A model generated the notes under the pieces. That model was given only the letters and a program-made list of their open reading frames with translations. It searched no databases and was not told the origin of the DNA. A program made the position numbers and the translations under genes. Shown piece after piece: positions 1 through 10,963 of a stretch of DNA of 64,000 nt. Source of the DNA: Neoceratodus forsteri (lineage: Eukaryota > Chordata > Ceratodontiformes > Ceratodontidae); the NCBI GenBank assembly GCA_016271365.2, contig CM057456.1, forward strand, positions 1,393,903,501 through 1,393,967,500. Reading direction: 5' to 3'. Position 1 is the stretch's first letter; every line of letters starts with the position of its first letter.

Positions 1-960
1 TTGTCTCTTATTTTCTCTGCTACATCCTTCGAGAACCAGGGTGTTTTTTTCCTTTTCTTGCCGTTGTCTCTCAACCTAAAGGATTGATTTGTCACCTCCA
101 CTATGGCTCCTTTTAGGTGTACCCACTGCTCCTCAACCCCCGCCTCCTTCCTTGCCAGGGTTTTCTTGATACATCTCCCCATCCTAGCAAAGTCTGCCCT
201 CCTGAAGTCAAGGATCTTTGCCTTTGTGTGGCTCAACTGTGACACTGAACTCATATTAAACCACACTATGTGGTGGTCGCTAGACCCTAGCTGACCCTCC
301 ACTTCTGTGATTCTGTCTCCATTGCTCAGTACTAGGTCCAGAATCGCCTTATCCCTGGTGGGCTGTGGCACTAACAGCATGAGGCCTGCTTCCTGCAAGG
401 AATCCATGATGCCCTGGCTGAGGCAGCCACAGGGATGGTCCAATCCATCTCTGGCATATTAAAATCGTCCAGCACCAGTACTTCCCCTTTTGCTGCCATC
501 TCATGTATTTCTTCCACTAGCTCCCTGTCCACCCCCTCTCTGTGTTGGAGGCCTGTAGATCACCCCATTGTGAACTGCTGAGCCATTGCCTGACTTGAGG
601 GTGACCCACAGCGCCCCGGCCTTCCGTGTAATGCAGTTGCTTTAATCTCCTCCCTGACATACAGGGTCAGGACCCCCCCCCCTTCCTACCCTCTCTATCC
701 CTCCTGATTAGAACATAACTTGGTACACTTACCTCTCAGTTGTGGTTTTCAGTGTACCACGTTTTGGTTATTGTCACTATGTCCAGATCAGCCTCTGCCA
801 TCAAGTTTACCAGGTCTGGGATTTTATTTCCCAGGCCATGGGCATTTGTGTACATGGCTTTCTTTTCCCCTCTTGTCTCCTTTTCCCAACTCCAGATTTT
901 CCCTTTTGCAGCCTCCTTTCCTCTGGCAGACCCCTTTTAACAAGTTCAGGTATACCTGTG
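1..960 (-). pseudogene. CR1/L2-type LINE ORF2, endonuclease fragment
   Basis: Read on the minus strand, this is the apurinic-endonuclease-like domain of a non-LTR retrotransposon. It begins near 862 with MYTNAHGLGNKIPDLV, continues with a KGGG-rich stretch near 690-680, GVIYRPP near 550, LDDFNMPEMDW near 470 (the catalytic GDFN block with G changed to D), SSDHHIVWFN near 275 and DFRRADFARMG near 200. The linker towards the RT runs off the left edge. The pieces lie in different frames with several frameshifts, so it is not functional. The family resembles the LINE at 43996-45506, but the two cover different parts of ORF2 and cannot be compared directly. Confidence 0.72.
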
Positions 961-1816
961 AACAACTTATCATCTTGCTCCTGCATTGTAACAGATGTGT
1001 TGTTTGTTCATTGTGGACTTATTCTGGTTCTGTTTGTCAATTTTATTTATATCCTCTGTTCCCCCCTCTCCTGGGTTGCACCTGGAAAGCCTTGGCTCAG
1101 TGTGCCTCTCCCAGTCTCCAATTTTCAAATAAATTATGGACACAATTCAGACAGAATGCTTTCACGAATTGGGTTTAAGAGTTTGCCAGTTTCAGCCCCC
1201 CCATGGCAAAATCCTAGTTGGCATCTATACCCTAAAGTGAAAGTGTCAATAAACTCTAATGAAGGGGGGCCTTACCTTTCTTGATGCAATTGGTCCCATT
1301 TCACATTTTTGTTGTGCTTGCAGGTGGTGATGGGGTGACCTTATGTTGACTGGCATTTCATTTTTATATTTAGATTATGTAGCATGTTCTCTAATGCTGG
1401 CTGTGATTTGAAAATAAGGACTGCACAATAGAGCACATTGGTAGGAGACTGTACAGTGGGGCCATGACTTACGCTGTTTTTCTTTCTTTTTTTTTTTTTG
1501 CAAATACAATAATAATTCTTTGCAAAGCAAATCAAGTGAGTGAACTGAGGAATAAAGACCTCACAACAATAAAACATAAAGGGGTTTGAAAAATTAGAGA
1601 CTCGTCTCTGTGGCTTTAAATGTGCATGATTTGCTGGTTTAAAAAAAAAAAAAAAACAGCTTTTACAAGGTGGACCAGAATGAGAACAACATGGTTGAAC
1701 ACAAAGAAGATCGGAGAGTGGAGTGAGTCAAAAAATTAGGACAGCACCTTCCATAGTTGCATTTATGTATGTGTTTTTGTTCACCAGGTGAATGCACTAA
1801 GCTTAAAGAGTCATAA
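961..1816. other. Intergenic, nothing recognised
   Basis: No coding or repeat signature was recognised. The stretch has a poly-T run near 1490 and a poly-A run near 1640, which could be tails of old retrotransposed sequences, but no head or target-site duplication was identified. The first part could be 5' sequence of the LINE whose endonuclease lies at 1-960. Confidence 0.4.
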
Positions 1817-2525
1817 TGTAACAAAGGGCCAAAAAAGTTCCCATTTTAAAGTATTCATTGCTGATACTTAGAAAGGAGACAAACGGAGATGGTGCTGATT
1901 GCGGAAGAATTTTAATGATTATAACAATAATCACAGCGAGAGATTACAAGTGGTACATCCTTCATTCTTCATTCTTCAAACTAACAGTGTATAGTGGCTT
2001 GCTTATATAGTGGAAGACAGTACTATGGTTGTGTATTATTAGTACAGAACAAGTATAAACATTAACTTTTAAAGGCAATATTCCTTTTAGTTCTTTGCCT
2101 GACAAGCAATTCTCTATTTAGTTCTTTGCATGACCTAATGTATGAGCTAGCTCTTGTATTGATACTACTATATAAGGATAATAATAATAGTCATTACCAG
2201 TTATTAAGAGTCTTAGAAGGAAGAAATAGACTTGCACTTTAAGAATGTGCACTCAAGCTTTTAGTCTGTCCTGTCCTCCTGATAATAATAGTCAAAAGGG
2301 TAACTTGAACACTCTCCCTGTATTTCTGTCTTTGCAGACACTTAAGACACCTGTCTTCTATTACTCACATGATTAGTACAGATATCAAAAAATACTTGAA
2401 TAGCTTTACAAGTTATATGATTCAGCTTCATAGATCATTATTAGTTACACAAACACCTCATGTTTTAGACCAAAATGAGGTTTGCCTGCAATATTGGAAC
2501 ACATTTTTTTTTATCCCCTATTACA
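1817..2525 (-). repeat. 3' LTR
   Basis: Begins TGTAACAAAGGGC and ends CCCTATTACA on the plus strand, with ends complementary enough to read TG...CA on either strand. A direct copy lies at 5141-5849. Differences seen by eye include GCGG/GAGG near 1900, CAGCGAG/CAGTGAG, GTGGAAG/GTGGGAG near 2010 and CTCATG/CTTATG near 2459. Confidence 0.88.
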
Positions 2526-2536
2526 AGCCCCCCTTT
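2526..2536 (-). promoter_or_regulatory. Polypurine tract
   Basis: On the minus strand the sequence AAAGGGGGGCT immediately precedes the 3' LTR start TGTAATAGGG. This is the expected plus-strand primer position for reverse transcription of an LTR element and agrees with the orientation given by the primer-binding site. Confidence 0.75.
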
Positions 2537-5120
2537 GGACCAATATTGCTTAATTATTATTTATGCAACAATACAACTCCTCTGAGCATGTACATTTCAC
2601 TATGTACTTCACATTATTCACAATCACTTGATCAATAAGTGTTGATTAAATCCACTCTCTGGCCCTTTTGTCACATTTAGGCATTCAGTTGGTGTTACAG
2701 TTAAGCATAGGGCATCTGAGACTACAAAACATAATGAGTTGCTTAAACTAGCATAGTTACAAACACTATTATTACTCCAAAAACAGTAGGACAGAGTTAA
2801 CACATAAACATCGTTGTCCTTTGGTGTGGCTCTGTATATAACAAGAAACACATTTTGTTTTAGTCCATGTAGCTTTGCGGTGATCCAGTCTTGAGCTTTG
2901 AGGCACAGCTGCTAGACCAGCTGTTAAGTATGTAAAAGTCAGTGTTCACATTGCTGGCTGACTGATTAGCAGACACTCTGCACTGGTCAAGGGTGCATTA
3001 GATTGTGCATTGAGTAGCCACACACACACACTGGCATGGCATTTGTAGTTGATTACACCCTGGTACACAGATGAACAGTCCATAAACAGTCCATAGTAAA
3101 GCAATAGGTTTGCATAAAGTATCAACCATGTTTGGAATAAACAACAATGAAGAAAATGGATGTCTTGCTTGAAGATCAATTGAAGAAGAATATTTTCTTA
3201 CTGAAGTTTAGAGGATTGCCCCTACTCCAGATTTTACTTCATAATAAGTAGACACAATAAGCTTGATTGTAGAGTTTAAACTCACTGGACCTTTTTAGTT
3301 GATTTAAAGTTATACAGTCCTTATGTGGAACCAATTAGAAAACATAAGCATTTTTTCAATAGAAGAATTTTAGTATTGAGCATAATGTATAAAATGAATA
3401 TGTGGAAGTACATACACAACTCCCACTCCAGCTTAACTAATTCTTGAAGCATATGTTTTTGAAGAAAAATCAAAATACACATTTTTTTTTAGTATTTATC
3501 CCTATGGGGAGATAGCAATGTACCTTGCAACCTTTGTGGACATTACACTGGAAGGAAGGAAGGAAGGGTAGCTTACCCCCTCCCCCCGAGCTTCTAAGAG
3601 ACAGCTCAACTACTGTAATACAAGATTATTTTTATAGGATAGAAGAAGCCAAGCGCCCCAGGCTTTTCTTATCCTAAGCATGACAAAATGTCAGCTGAGT
3701 TTATAACAAAGAAGTTTTGCTCACAGTTAAATGTTGATTGACTGTGTTTGCTGCAACACAAGAAGGTCAAAAGGTCACATAGTGTGCATACAACAGTCGC
3801 TCAAACCCAGTTATTTTTGTAGTGGCCTTGAACACTACTGATCTTTAAAAATATCTTAATGTTACATTGCACAGGAAATAAAAAAACTTTTAAACATTTT
3901 TTATCCAAGAACACTTGAAAACCATATTTAAAAATATGCCAACATTATTTTTAATAAGAATCTTGTGTCCTTTAGAAACTCTAGTGTTACTGATAACATT
4001 ATTAATCATGTTAAACAACTCTGAGTGGTTTGTTTGGTTATGGTAGCAATTACAAAAGAACAAGTGGCTAAGCCTTTGCTTTAGTCCACCCCACAGCATA
4101 CTAAGAGTATTTAGAATCAAACTCTAACATTAGAAAAGACAAGGTTTTTGGGCATTAAGTTAGCATGACTTGCCAATAATTAGAACTGACTTTTCACTCC
4201 TACATTTTAACTGCTCCTATACAGGAGATAGCACACTGTAAAGTGTTTGTCTTTAGACTTTAAGACATTCACATCTTACCAACATGCTACAGAAGCTGTG
4301 TCATAGTTTATATTGCAATTAATAAAAGAGAATTATCCCTATCTAAAAAAACAAAGGTCTCCCTGTTCCTTTACAAACTATAACTTTAGTTATGTCTTTT
4401 TCTCTTTTGCAGGGATTTTGGCTCTTGACTTATTCTGCATTTCTAAACTATTCATTTTTGACTGTAGCTGGATTATTACATCTTACTGCTCATGCAGCTT
4501 TCCTTTTTAAAGTCTCATGTGTTAATGAATTACCACCTGGCTATATTATCACAGACTTTGTACAGTATTTGCTAGTTACTCTTTTTTATTATTAATCAAA
4601 ACACCACTGTGCTTGTTAATCATGGTTTGTATACTCCCCCCTTTAGGTGTTTCCCCTAGAAACAACCTATCAATGTTTCCACACTCATAATATACAGTTA
4701 TACCAGTTGATCATCAGGCATTGGTTTGTATGCTTTCCCCCTTTAGGTGTTTTCCACAGAAAATGACCTATTAGTGTTTTCATACACACTTTTAATATAT
4801 TTTCTTGCCTGCTTAGCCTTTTACAGCCAGGTGCACCTGCACTGGTGCCCTGTCTGTCCAGCTATGTTCACAGCTCCCTTGTGAGGTCTGGCTTGCAAGT
4901 CCCAGCACCTTCACTAACCTACTCTGCCCCATGAGTTCCTACAGAGTTAAGCATTACTTTTATATTTAAACAATTTGAGAAGCATACAAAGCATACATCA
5001 CCTGATTAGCAAATGGCTAAACTGTCTGTGTGCACCATTTTCTCTTGCTTTAAGCAATCAGCACTATGTCTCCAAGCGTCATCACCTTCTTATTAAGCTT
5101 CAAATTGTACAGCACCAGTG
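2537..5120 (-). other. ERV internal region without recognisable genes
   Basis: About 2.6 kb of AT-rich sequence between primer site and purine tract. No ORF longer than about 77 codons occurs on the element strand and no retroviral motif was found. The minus-strand ORF at 3890-4120 is cysteine- and asparagine-rich but not identifiable. A full-length vertebrate ERV would have 5-8 kb of gag-pol-env here, so this is either a large internal deletion or a family that never carried genes. Confidence 0.55.
4623..4800. repeat. Imperfect tandem repeat, about 99-bp period
   Basis: TGGTTTGTATACTCCCCCCT at 4623 recurs diverged at 4722 as TGGTTTGTATGCTTTCCCCC. Each is followed by CTTTAGGTGTTT, a block of the type AGAAA..CCTAT, then GTGTTT or ATGTTT. 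There are two units inside the ERV internal region; no function is evident. Confidence 0.6.
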
Positions 5121-5138
5121 ATCCGAGTCACAGCACCA
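5121..5138 (-). promoter_or_regulatory. Primer-binding site, tRNA-His type
   Basis: Two bases inside the 5' LTR, the minus strand reads TGGTGCTGTGACTCGGAT. This matches the 3' end complement expected for tRNA-His (as in HERV-H-type elements, from general knowledge) with one mismatch, T for C, in the GCC triplet. Confidence 0.75.
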
Positions 5139-5140
5139 AA

Positions 5141-5849
5141 TGTAACAAAGGGCAAAAAAAGTTCCCATTTTAAAGTATTCATTGCTGATACTTAGAAAGG
5201 AGACAAACGGAGATGGTGCTGATTGAGGAAGAATTTTAATGATTATAACAATAATCACAGTGAGAGATTACAAGTGGTACATCCTTCATTCTTCATTCTT
5301 CAAACTAACAGTGTATAGTGGCTTGCTTATATAGTGGGAGACAGTACTATGGTTGTGTATTATTAGTACAGAACAAGTATAAACATTAACTTTTAAAGGC
5401 AATATTCCTTTTAGTTCTTTGCCTGACAAGCAATTCTCTATTTAGTTCTTTGCATGACCTAATGTATGAGCTAGCTCTTGTATTGATACTACTATATAAG
5501 GATAATAATAATAGTCATTACCAGTTATTAAGAGTCTTAGAAGGAAGAAATAGACTTGCACTTTAAGAATGTGCACTCAAGCTTTTTAGTCTGTCCTGTC
5601 CTCCTGATAATAATAGTCAAAAGGGTAACTTGAACACTCTCCCTGTATTTCTGTCTTTGCAGACACTTAAGACACCTGTCTTCTATTACTCACATGATTA
5701 GTACAGATATCAAAAAATACTTGAATAGCTTTACAAGTTATATGATTCAGCTTCATAGATCATTATTAGTTACACAAACACCTTATGTTTTAGACCAAAA
5801 TGAGGTTTGCCTGCAATATTGGAACACATTTTTTTTATCCCCTATTACA
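5141..5849 (-). repeat. 5' LTR
   Basis: A 709-bp copy of the LTR at 1817-2525, almost identical. It lies upstream in the element's own (minus) orientation because the primer-binding site adjoins its inner edge at 5140. Confidence 0.88.
5325..5334 (-). promoter_or_regulatory. TATA box in ERV 5' LTR
   Basis: Minus strand CTATATAAGC within the LTR is the only good TATA element in the right orientation; the same sequence is at 2001-2010 in the 3' LTR. It lies about 185 bp before the LTR 3' edge, compatible with a U3 promoter and a short R-U5. Confidence 0.5.
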
Positions 5850-8049
5850 CATTCTTTCAGACATGACCTGGAAGAGTCCAATACAATAAAAACAGTACCT
5901 ATGTAATAATACAGAACAGTTGTAACACAACAATAAAAGATAGATCACTGTTTGGGAAAACAGAGTAGCCTGAAGGGCTGTTCCCCACAACACAGTAAAT
6001 GAAGGACAGGGCAGGGGGGAAAACAGGAGAGAGGGAAAGTACTGAATCCAAGGGAGTAAGGAGAAAAGGGACCCAGAGGATAGGAATAGTAAAGGGGCTG
6101 AAGTAGGGGTCTAGAACATAGGGCTCAAGAGAAAATGGCAGAGTGGTGTCAGCCAGGATGATAGATAACAGGAGTGCTGGGAAAGGGTGGAAAATACGAA
6201 TGTGGAAAGCAGCCTGTATGAATGCGAGGAGCCTGGGGAAAAAATGGAAGAGCTCCTGAAGCAAAATTTGATCTGTCGGTGCGACAGTCAAAGCACCCTG
6301 CAGTCTCCAGTGGTCCTCTGTCTCTCTGGCCTCTGCCACTGAGACCATCTGGACCAGCGTTGTCACTATCACATGTCCCCTGTTTAGCAAGGGTGCAGAC
6401 CCTGTTTCTCTGATAACTCTTTCCTGTTACCTTCTACACTTTAGACCCTCAGTCGTGAGGGTCTCTGCTGTCGGGGCACACTCTTTTGGAGACTTTTATT
6501 TACTATTCTCCCTTTCATCTAGGTACCATTTCCTCTGAGATGTAGTTACAAATTATCAGTTCCTCAAGTCTTTACGAAAAATACTTTATTCCTAGGTTGC
6601 CCCCAAGTACAGCAGTAATATTCATTCATATAACACTGTTTATATATAGTCAAACAACAGTACTCATACAGGATTACAATGTAAAGCTTGCACTCTTGCC
6701 CAGGTAAATATTTTTATCTTCCCTACAAGTTAAGAGTCTTCTTACCTCACTATCTACACTAGTCTTTGTTACCTCAGTTCTCTCTTCAGGCACAGAGTCT
6801 GTCTCAGTCTTGGAACAGGCTCATGCACAATTCCCCAGTGAATAGATATAGAAGAACTGGGCTGAAGAATTTATGCCCTCTCTCTCTCTCTCTCTCTCTC
6901 CCCTTAGTGTTTTGGATAAGCAAGGCTATGACATCTTTGTCGTCGAGGCACAGGTCAAGAAGCATATGAAAAACCAGGAGCAGTTGTAGAATTCGCAAAA
7001 AGTATTTATTAGTACTAGCAGTAACATAAAAAAAATAAAATTGTTCAGAATAACTATTTACAAAGGCAGAACAAACAGAGGAGATCCATCTGAGTTTTCC
7101 TTCAATCTCTGTGTCTCTTGCAAGCAATTGCAACTTTGTTTTTATAAGTCCTTGCAACCCCCCCCCCAACAAGCATCCTGTTTTTTTTTCTAAAATGTTC
7201 TTGCATATTTCAGGCAGGTGCAGGCAGGAATACAATGTTCCAGAACTGAGGCTCCTTTTCCACTGCTTCTGCAAAAGGCTTCACAATTGCATTTCAGGTT
7301 AACTGCTTGAGTTCCCAATAGCTTTTTTCAAGCATCTCAAACTATAATTATATACATTTCAACAGTAACACTATATAATTTCTAACAAAGGGATCCCAAT
7401 ATCAGTTACATTTCCACACAATGATTTGCATATATTTTTATACTAGCAGATATGCAAGGGATGAAAAGACTGAACAGCAAGTGAGGGTAGAGAGACAGTG
7501 AGAGGCAAAGAATTGCGAGACTGTTGGGGTGATCAAATCCTAGGTCACACAGGAAATTTGGTTGTGCAACCAGACGGACAAGAGACAGGAAAAGAAAGAA
7601 CAGAACCCTGCATTCAAACTCTCCATAACAACTGGGACAGGTCCTATTCAACCCAGTCTCACACTTTTCCTGAACAAATTTCATCCAGTTTACTAAAGCG
7701 GACTTGGACCTAGAATTTAGGTGACACCTACCTTGAGATATTATTTGACACCCTGGATCCCAGGAAGCAGCTTCCTCTCAGACTTTATTTAGCATGCAAA
7801 AGACTGGGTGGGCTAGGTCTAGACAGATTGTCTCCTACCCATTTATCACTAACGACACATCCCCTTCAGGAAGCCCCTAACAATGAAGGTTTAAGGACCT
7901 ATTTAGATTCTGCTGAGCTGCTAAAATTTCTAGAAATAAGTTAATTTCTTGTCGCAGTGTAGTAATGTAGCCTTATAGTATCAAAACCCTTGCCCCCACA
8001 CTTATATAGAAAGTAAAACTACTATTCAACAAAATAATTCAAACAATCC
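5850..8049. other. Unrecognised region
   Basis: No gene or known transposon motif could be supported. The longest reading frame (minus, 5899-6390, 163 codons) is rich in hydrophobic and Pro/Phe residues with no recognisable domain. The region carries a CT microsatellite (6876-6901), poly-C near 7160, and two AATAAA-containing minus-strand stretches near 6580 and 7005 of the kind seen near retroelement polyadenylation sites. It may contain decayed LTR sequence, but no pair of LTRs was found. Confidence 0.4.
6876..6901. repeat. (CT)n microsatellite
   Basis: About 13 uninterrupted CT dinucleotides. Confidence 0.95.
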
Positions 8050-8121
8050 AGCATGAAAATAGTTTGTTCATCGCAGCTGTCAGTAACAGAAACATGCGTG
8101 ACACAATACCATGACTGGGAT
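8050..8121 (+). pseudogene. LINE endonuclease fragment, left half, interrupted by DIRS A
   Basis: The last part reads SVTETCVTQYHDWD, matching the (I)TETW block of CR1/L2 endonucleases. The frame resumes after DIRS A at 14436 as LAIPGYSLFRRDW, so 8050-8121 and 14436-14718 are one LINE copy split by the insertion. The upstream limit is uncertain. Confidence 0.55.
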
Positions 8122-8560
8122 AGTACAGTTACGTAAAAACTTACCGTAACAGTAGATCTTCGAGAGGAGCTCTTGCAGCAGGCTACACCATAAGGACTAT
8201 GCTGCCAGGCACTAGGACCCCATGGAAAAATTATTAGCTAGCAGTACCCAGCGGGGACTGGTCCCTGACATTGGACTGCCTCCGACGTCCACCAGTGGTA
8301 TAAAAGGGGCGGTCCTGGGCCACACCCTAGTTCTCCCACTGGAGACCTGGCTGACAAATAATAGAGAACCAAGGTTAGTGGAATATCCCACCTAAGGTAA
8401 GGAGAAAAGAACCAGGGGGAAGGAGGGAGGAAATAATGCATATTGCAAGGGCTCCTCTCAATCTACTGTTATGGTAAGTGCTTATGTAACTGTACCATCT
8501 TACTTCCAGTGGGAGCTCTTGCAGCAGGCTACACCATAAGGACTGAGTACTAAAAGGATC
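8122..8560 (-). repeat. DIRS A 3' inverted terminus plus internal complementary region
   Basis: The outer 31 bp (GTACAGTTACGTAAAAACTT onward) recur inverted near 8464-8494. That inner copy runs directly into ATCTTACTTCCAGTGGGAGC, the sequence that starts the other terminus (14435 on the minus strand). An internal region joining the two ends is the hallmark ICR of DIRS elements, thought to template a circular intermediate. A TATAAAAGG motif near 8300 lies inside the terminal repeat. Confidence 0.8.
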
Positions 8561-8601
8561 CCAGATAGACTGGGAGGTGGAAACATTAGAATCGGGGAGC
8601 T

Positions 8602-9060
8602 TCAAGACAACAGGCCCTGAAGTACTGTTAAACCAAACCCAGTTCTCCGACAGGAAGCAACATCCAGTCTGTAGTGCTTCACAAAGGTGTGCACCGAGCC
8701 CCAAGTAGCTGCTGTGCAGATGTCTGCTGCGGAAATATTCCGAAGCACCACGAAAGAGGCAGAAACACCCCTGGTGGAATGACCCTTAACCGAGCCTTGT
8801 AAGGGCTTGTTGTGTTTATTGTAGCAGAGGAATAGCGGAGGCCCGAGTCTGACAGGGAGAGGAGGTATTTGAGGGCAGCATACAGAGGGCACAGGAGAGA
8901 GAGTCCAGACCCCGATTGGAGGCCCACATGCAAAAGCGCTTCCACTTCATGGCATAGGTAGCCCTAGTGGAAGGTTTCCTGGCTGCCACCAAGACCTCGG
9001 TCACTCTGGGAGATGCTCCAAAATGAAAAGAGGCCATGTCTGCAAGTGCCAGGCATGCAG
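8602..9060 (-). pseudogene. DIRS A tyrosine recombinase, internally deleted
   Basis: The N-terminal part (VTEVLVAARKPSTRATYAMK, about 9010-8900) is followed after about 8830 directly by the C-terminal part (NKHNKPLQGSVKGHSTRG, AATWGSVHTF, KHYRLDVAS). The central 200 or so residues, including the first catalytic Arg (SARRISEL in the other copies), are gone. HxxR, Trp and the Tyr nucleophile block remain. The deletion and frame changes make a working recombinase impossible. Confidence 0.8.
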
Positions 9061-9226
9061 ATGTAGAGACCAGGGGTCCGGGTGAATCAGCCTGCCCGGC
9101 TCATGTGACAGTAAGTGGGAGGGCAAGGGCAGGGGGATCGGAGGTTCCACTGTCAGCTGCTGCAGTAGCGGGAACCATAACTGGTGAGGCCAAAGTGAAG
9201 CTGTGAGAATCATCTCTGCTCCTTCT

Positions 9227-9935
9227 TCATGGAGTTTGAGCAGGACTCTTTTCAGAAGAGGAAAGGCATACAGAAACCTCCCTGTCCAACAGAGGGACAA
9301 TGCATCTCACCAGAAAACACCAGGCCCGTGATCGAGCGAGCAGAAATTGGGCAGATTTGCATTGCACAGGGACGCGAAGAGGTCCAGCTCTGGACGACCC
9401 CTTCTTTGGAAGAGGTTGTCCACTACAGACTGCAGGTGCTCCCATTTGTGAGTCTTCAACCAAGACTGGTTTAAGACGTCGGCCAAGGTGTTTTGGACAC
9501 CTGGAACATGCACAGCGGTGAGTGATAGGCCATGGGCTAGAGCCCAGAACCACAGTCTCATAGCCTCCCGACAAAGAGGATGGGAGTGAGTTCCCCCCTA
9601 CTTGTTGATGTAGTGAACGACCAACATGTTGTCATCTGCACCAGCAGGGGACCTGGATGGAGGTCCAGGAGAAACGCCTGAAGAGCGTACAGAACTGCCC
9701 TCATCTCCAGAATATTGATGTGGAGGGTCAGTTCCAAAGAAGACCATGCACCTTGTGGCTGACGATTCTGAAAATGAGCTCCCCAACCTAGGCCCGAGGC
9801 ATCAGTTATGAGAACCTGTGAAGGGGCCTCTCTCTGAAAGGGGACTCCAATCTCTAGATTCTGGGGAGAGAGCCACCGAGAGATTCTGTACCACTGCTTT
9901 GGAGAGCAAGACCGGCTGGTTGGGATGATCATCCT
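9227..9935 (-). pseudogene. DIRS A RNase H region
   Basis: The minus-strand frames show ITDASGLGWGAHF near 9810, the glutamate block ILEMRAVLYALQAF near 9700, QMTTCW (degraded from the usual QTDN or QMDN) near 9640, VHVPGVQNTLADVLN near 9490, and a shared downstream LDLFAS block near 9370. These are the four RNase H metal-site neighbourhoods plus the conserved DIRS linker towards the recombinase. Frameshifts split it into at least two frames. Confidence 0.75.
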
Positions 9936-10201
9936 CCCTCTGATCCCATTGCACTCTGAGGGTTCACTGAGGGCTCCTCATAAACAGGTGTGCAGAGGGA
10001 ACGGTTACTCTGGCTGTGGCCATATGACCCAGGAGCTGGAGTATGGTCCAAGCTGAGACTTGGTGAGCAGCTGAAACTTTGTGGGGCAAAGAGCGAAGGC
10101 GTACTGCCCAGTCCGGTGGTAGGAAGGCCTTCCCTTTCTCTATGTCTAGGATTGCCCCTATGTATTGCAACCTCTGTCATGGTTTCGGGAATGACTTGGC
10201 C
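9936..10201 (-). pseudogene. DIRS A RT, C-terminal part (downstream of LINE insertion)
   Basis: RLQYIGAILDIEKGKAFLPP and QLLGHMATARVTVPSAHL correspond to the RT thumb/connection segment seen in DIRS B as FIGTVLDTVQGRAFLP. The fragment is separated from the palm domain (10964-11790) by an inserted LINE end and contains an in-frame stop before QRLQYIGA. Confidence 0.75.
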
Positions 10202-10963
10202 AATTCCCAGTCTGGCCTATTCCCAATCTGGATGGCTTCAACTGGACAAATGCATAAAATACCAAACCTGCATCACGGCCAAGAAAATTATAATGGGGCT
10301 TGCCCCACCTGGTGTCTGTGCCCTCCTTAAGCCTAGACATAGGAACGTCACTACAAGGAGATCCAGTTCCCATCTACTACATATCCCATGATGTCGCATG
10401 ACCCAAGGACAAAGATCATTCGCCTATTGGGCATCCAACTGGCTCAACTCTCTTGGCAGCGACATAGCGAGTGCTCCAACACTCGGCCTCTTCAAGTCCA
10501 AGCTGCACCTCTCACTGCTTGTATCCTGTGATTGCCCATCTTAACATTTCCACCGTTCCAGCTGCAAATGCCCCAGCACCCAGCACTTACAATCAGTCTT
10601 TGCACCCCTAGCACCTTACCTGTCATATTCCCTAGACAAGGCTCCCTGGCTGTACTGTCTCCCGCCCTTACCCACCTCCCCCCATATCTCCACTCCTGCC
10701 CCCACCCCAACCACCTCCCGTGACTCCCACTTACCCCTGCACCTCCTTCCCCCAATCTCCTACCCTCACTTCCCCACCACCCACCCCCTTCCCTTGTCTT
10801 GCTCATAACTCAAGTCTTTGTACTGGTTATTACATGTCTGTAAGTCAATGACTATATGTTTGTAACTAAAAATGATGACTGTTGCACACGCTGACGTGGA
10901 ACCTTTGTAAAAGAGCCTCGGCTCAAAGGTATTGTAATCCTAGATTGAAATAAATAAATAAAA
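10202..10963 (+). mobile_element. 5'-truncated LINE inserted in DIRS A
   Basis: A sequence of opposite orientation interrupts the DIRS RT frame between GITLN and AKSFPKP. Near 10417-10515 it encodes a LINE C-terminus (YWASNWLNSL, SAPTLGLFKSKLH). It then has a C-rich 3' UTR (10550-10800) and ends in a short-unit tail ATTGAAATAAATAAATAAA. This gives the typical picture of a 5'-truncated L2/CR1- or Rex1-like copy. Boundaries are inferred from alignment to DIRS B and could be off by about 5 bp. Confidence 0.7.

Larger units (their letters stand above)
1817..5849 (-). mobile_element. LTR retroelement (ERV-like), non-coding internal region
   Basis: Two direct 709-bp repeats, each TG...CA bounded, flank about 2.6 kb. 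On the minus strand the inner edge of the 5' LTR (5141-5849) is followed by a primer-binding site resembling the 3' end of tRNA-His, and the 3' LTR (1817-2525) is preceded by a purine tract. This fixes the orientation. The LTRs differ at only a handful of positions, indicating recent insertion. The internal region has only short ORFs and I see no protease, RT, integrase or envelope motif, so it looks like a non-autonomous or internally deleted provirus that depended on proteins in trans. Flanking bases (CATAA before, CATTC after) do not form a clean target-site duplication. Confidence 0.85.

Noticed and set aside
720..1284. Three overlapping ORFs of 66-180 codons on the plus strand
   Set aside because: They are antisense to, or just upstream of, a LINE endonuclease on the minus strand, have Ser/Phe/Leu-rich composition and no domain; chance frames.
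5899..6390. 163-codon minus-strand ORF
   Set aside because: Hydrophobic, Pro/Phe-rich, no motif, no supporting context; probably a chance frame in pyrimidine-biased DNA.
6448..6465. ACCCTCAGTCGTGAGGGT hairpin as a terminator or regulatory RNA
   Set aside because: Short isolated palindrome in eukaryotic non-coding DNA without further support.
10492..10806. 104-codon Gly/Trp/Arg-rich ORF
   Set aside because: Antisense reading of the C-rich 3' UTR of the inserted LINE.
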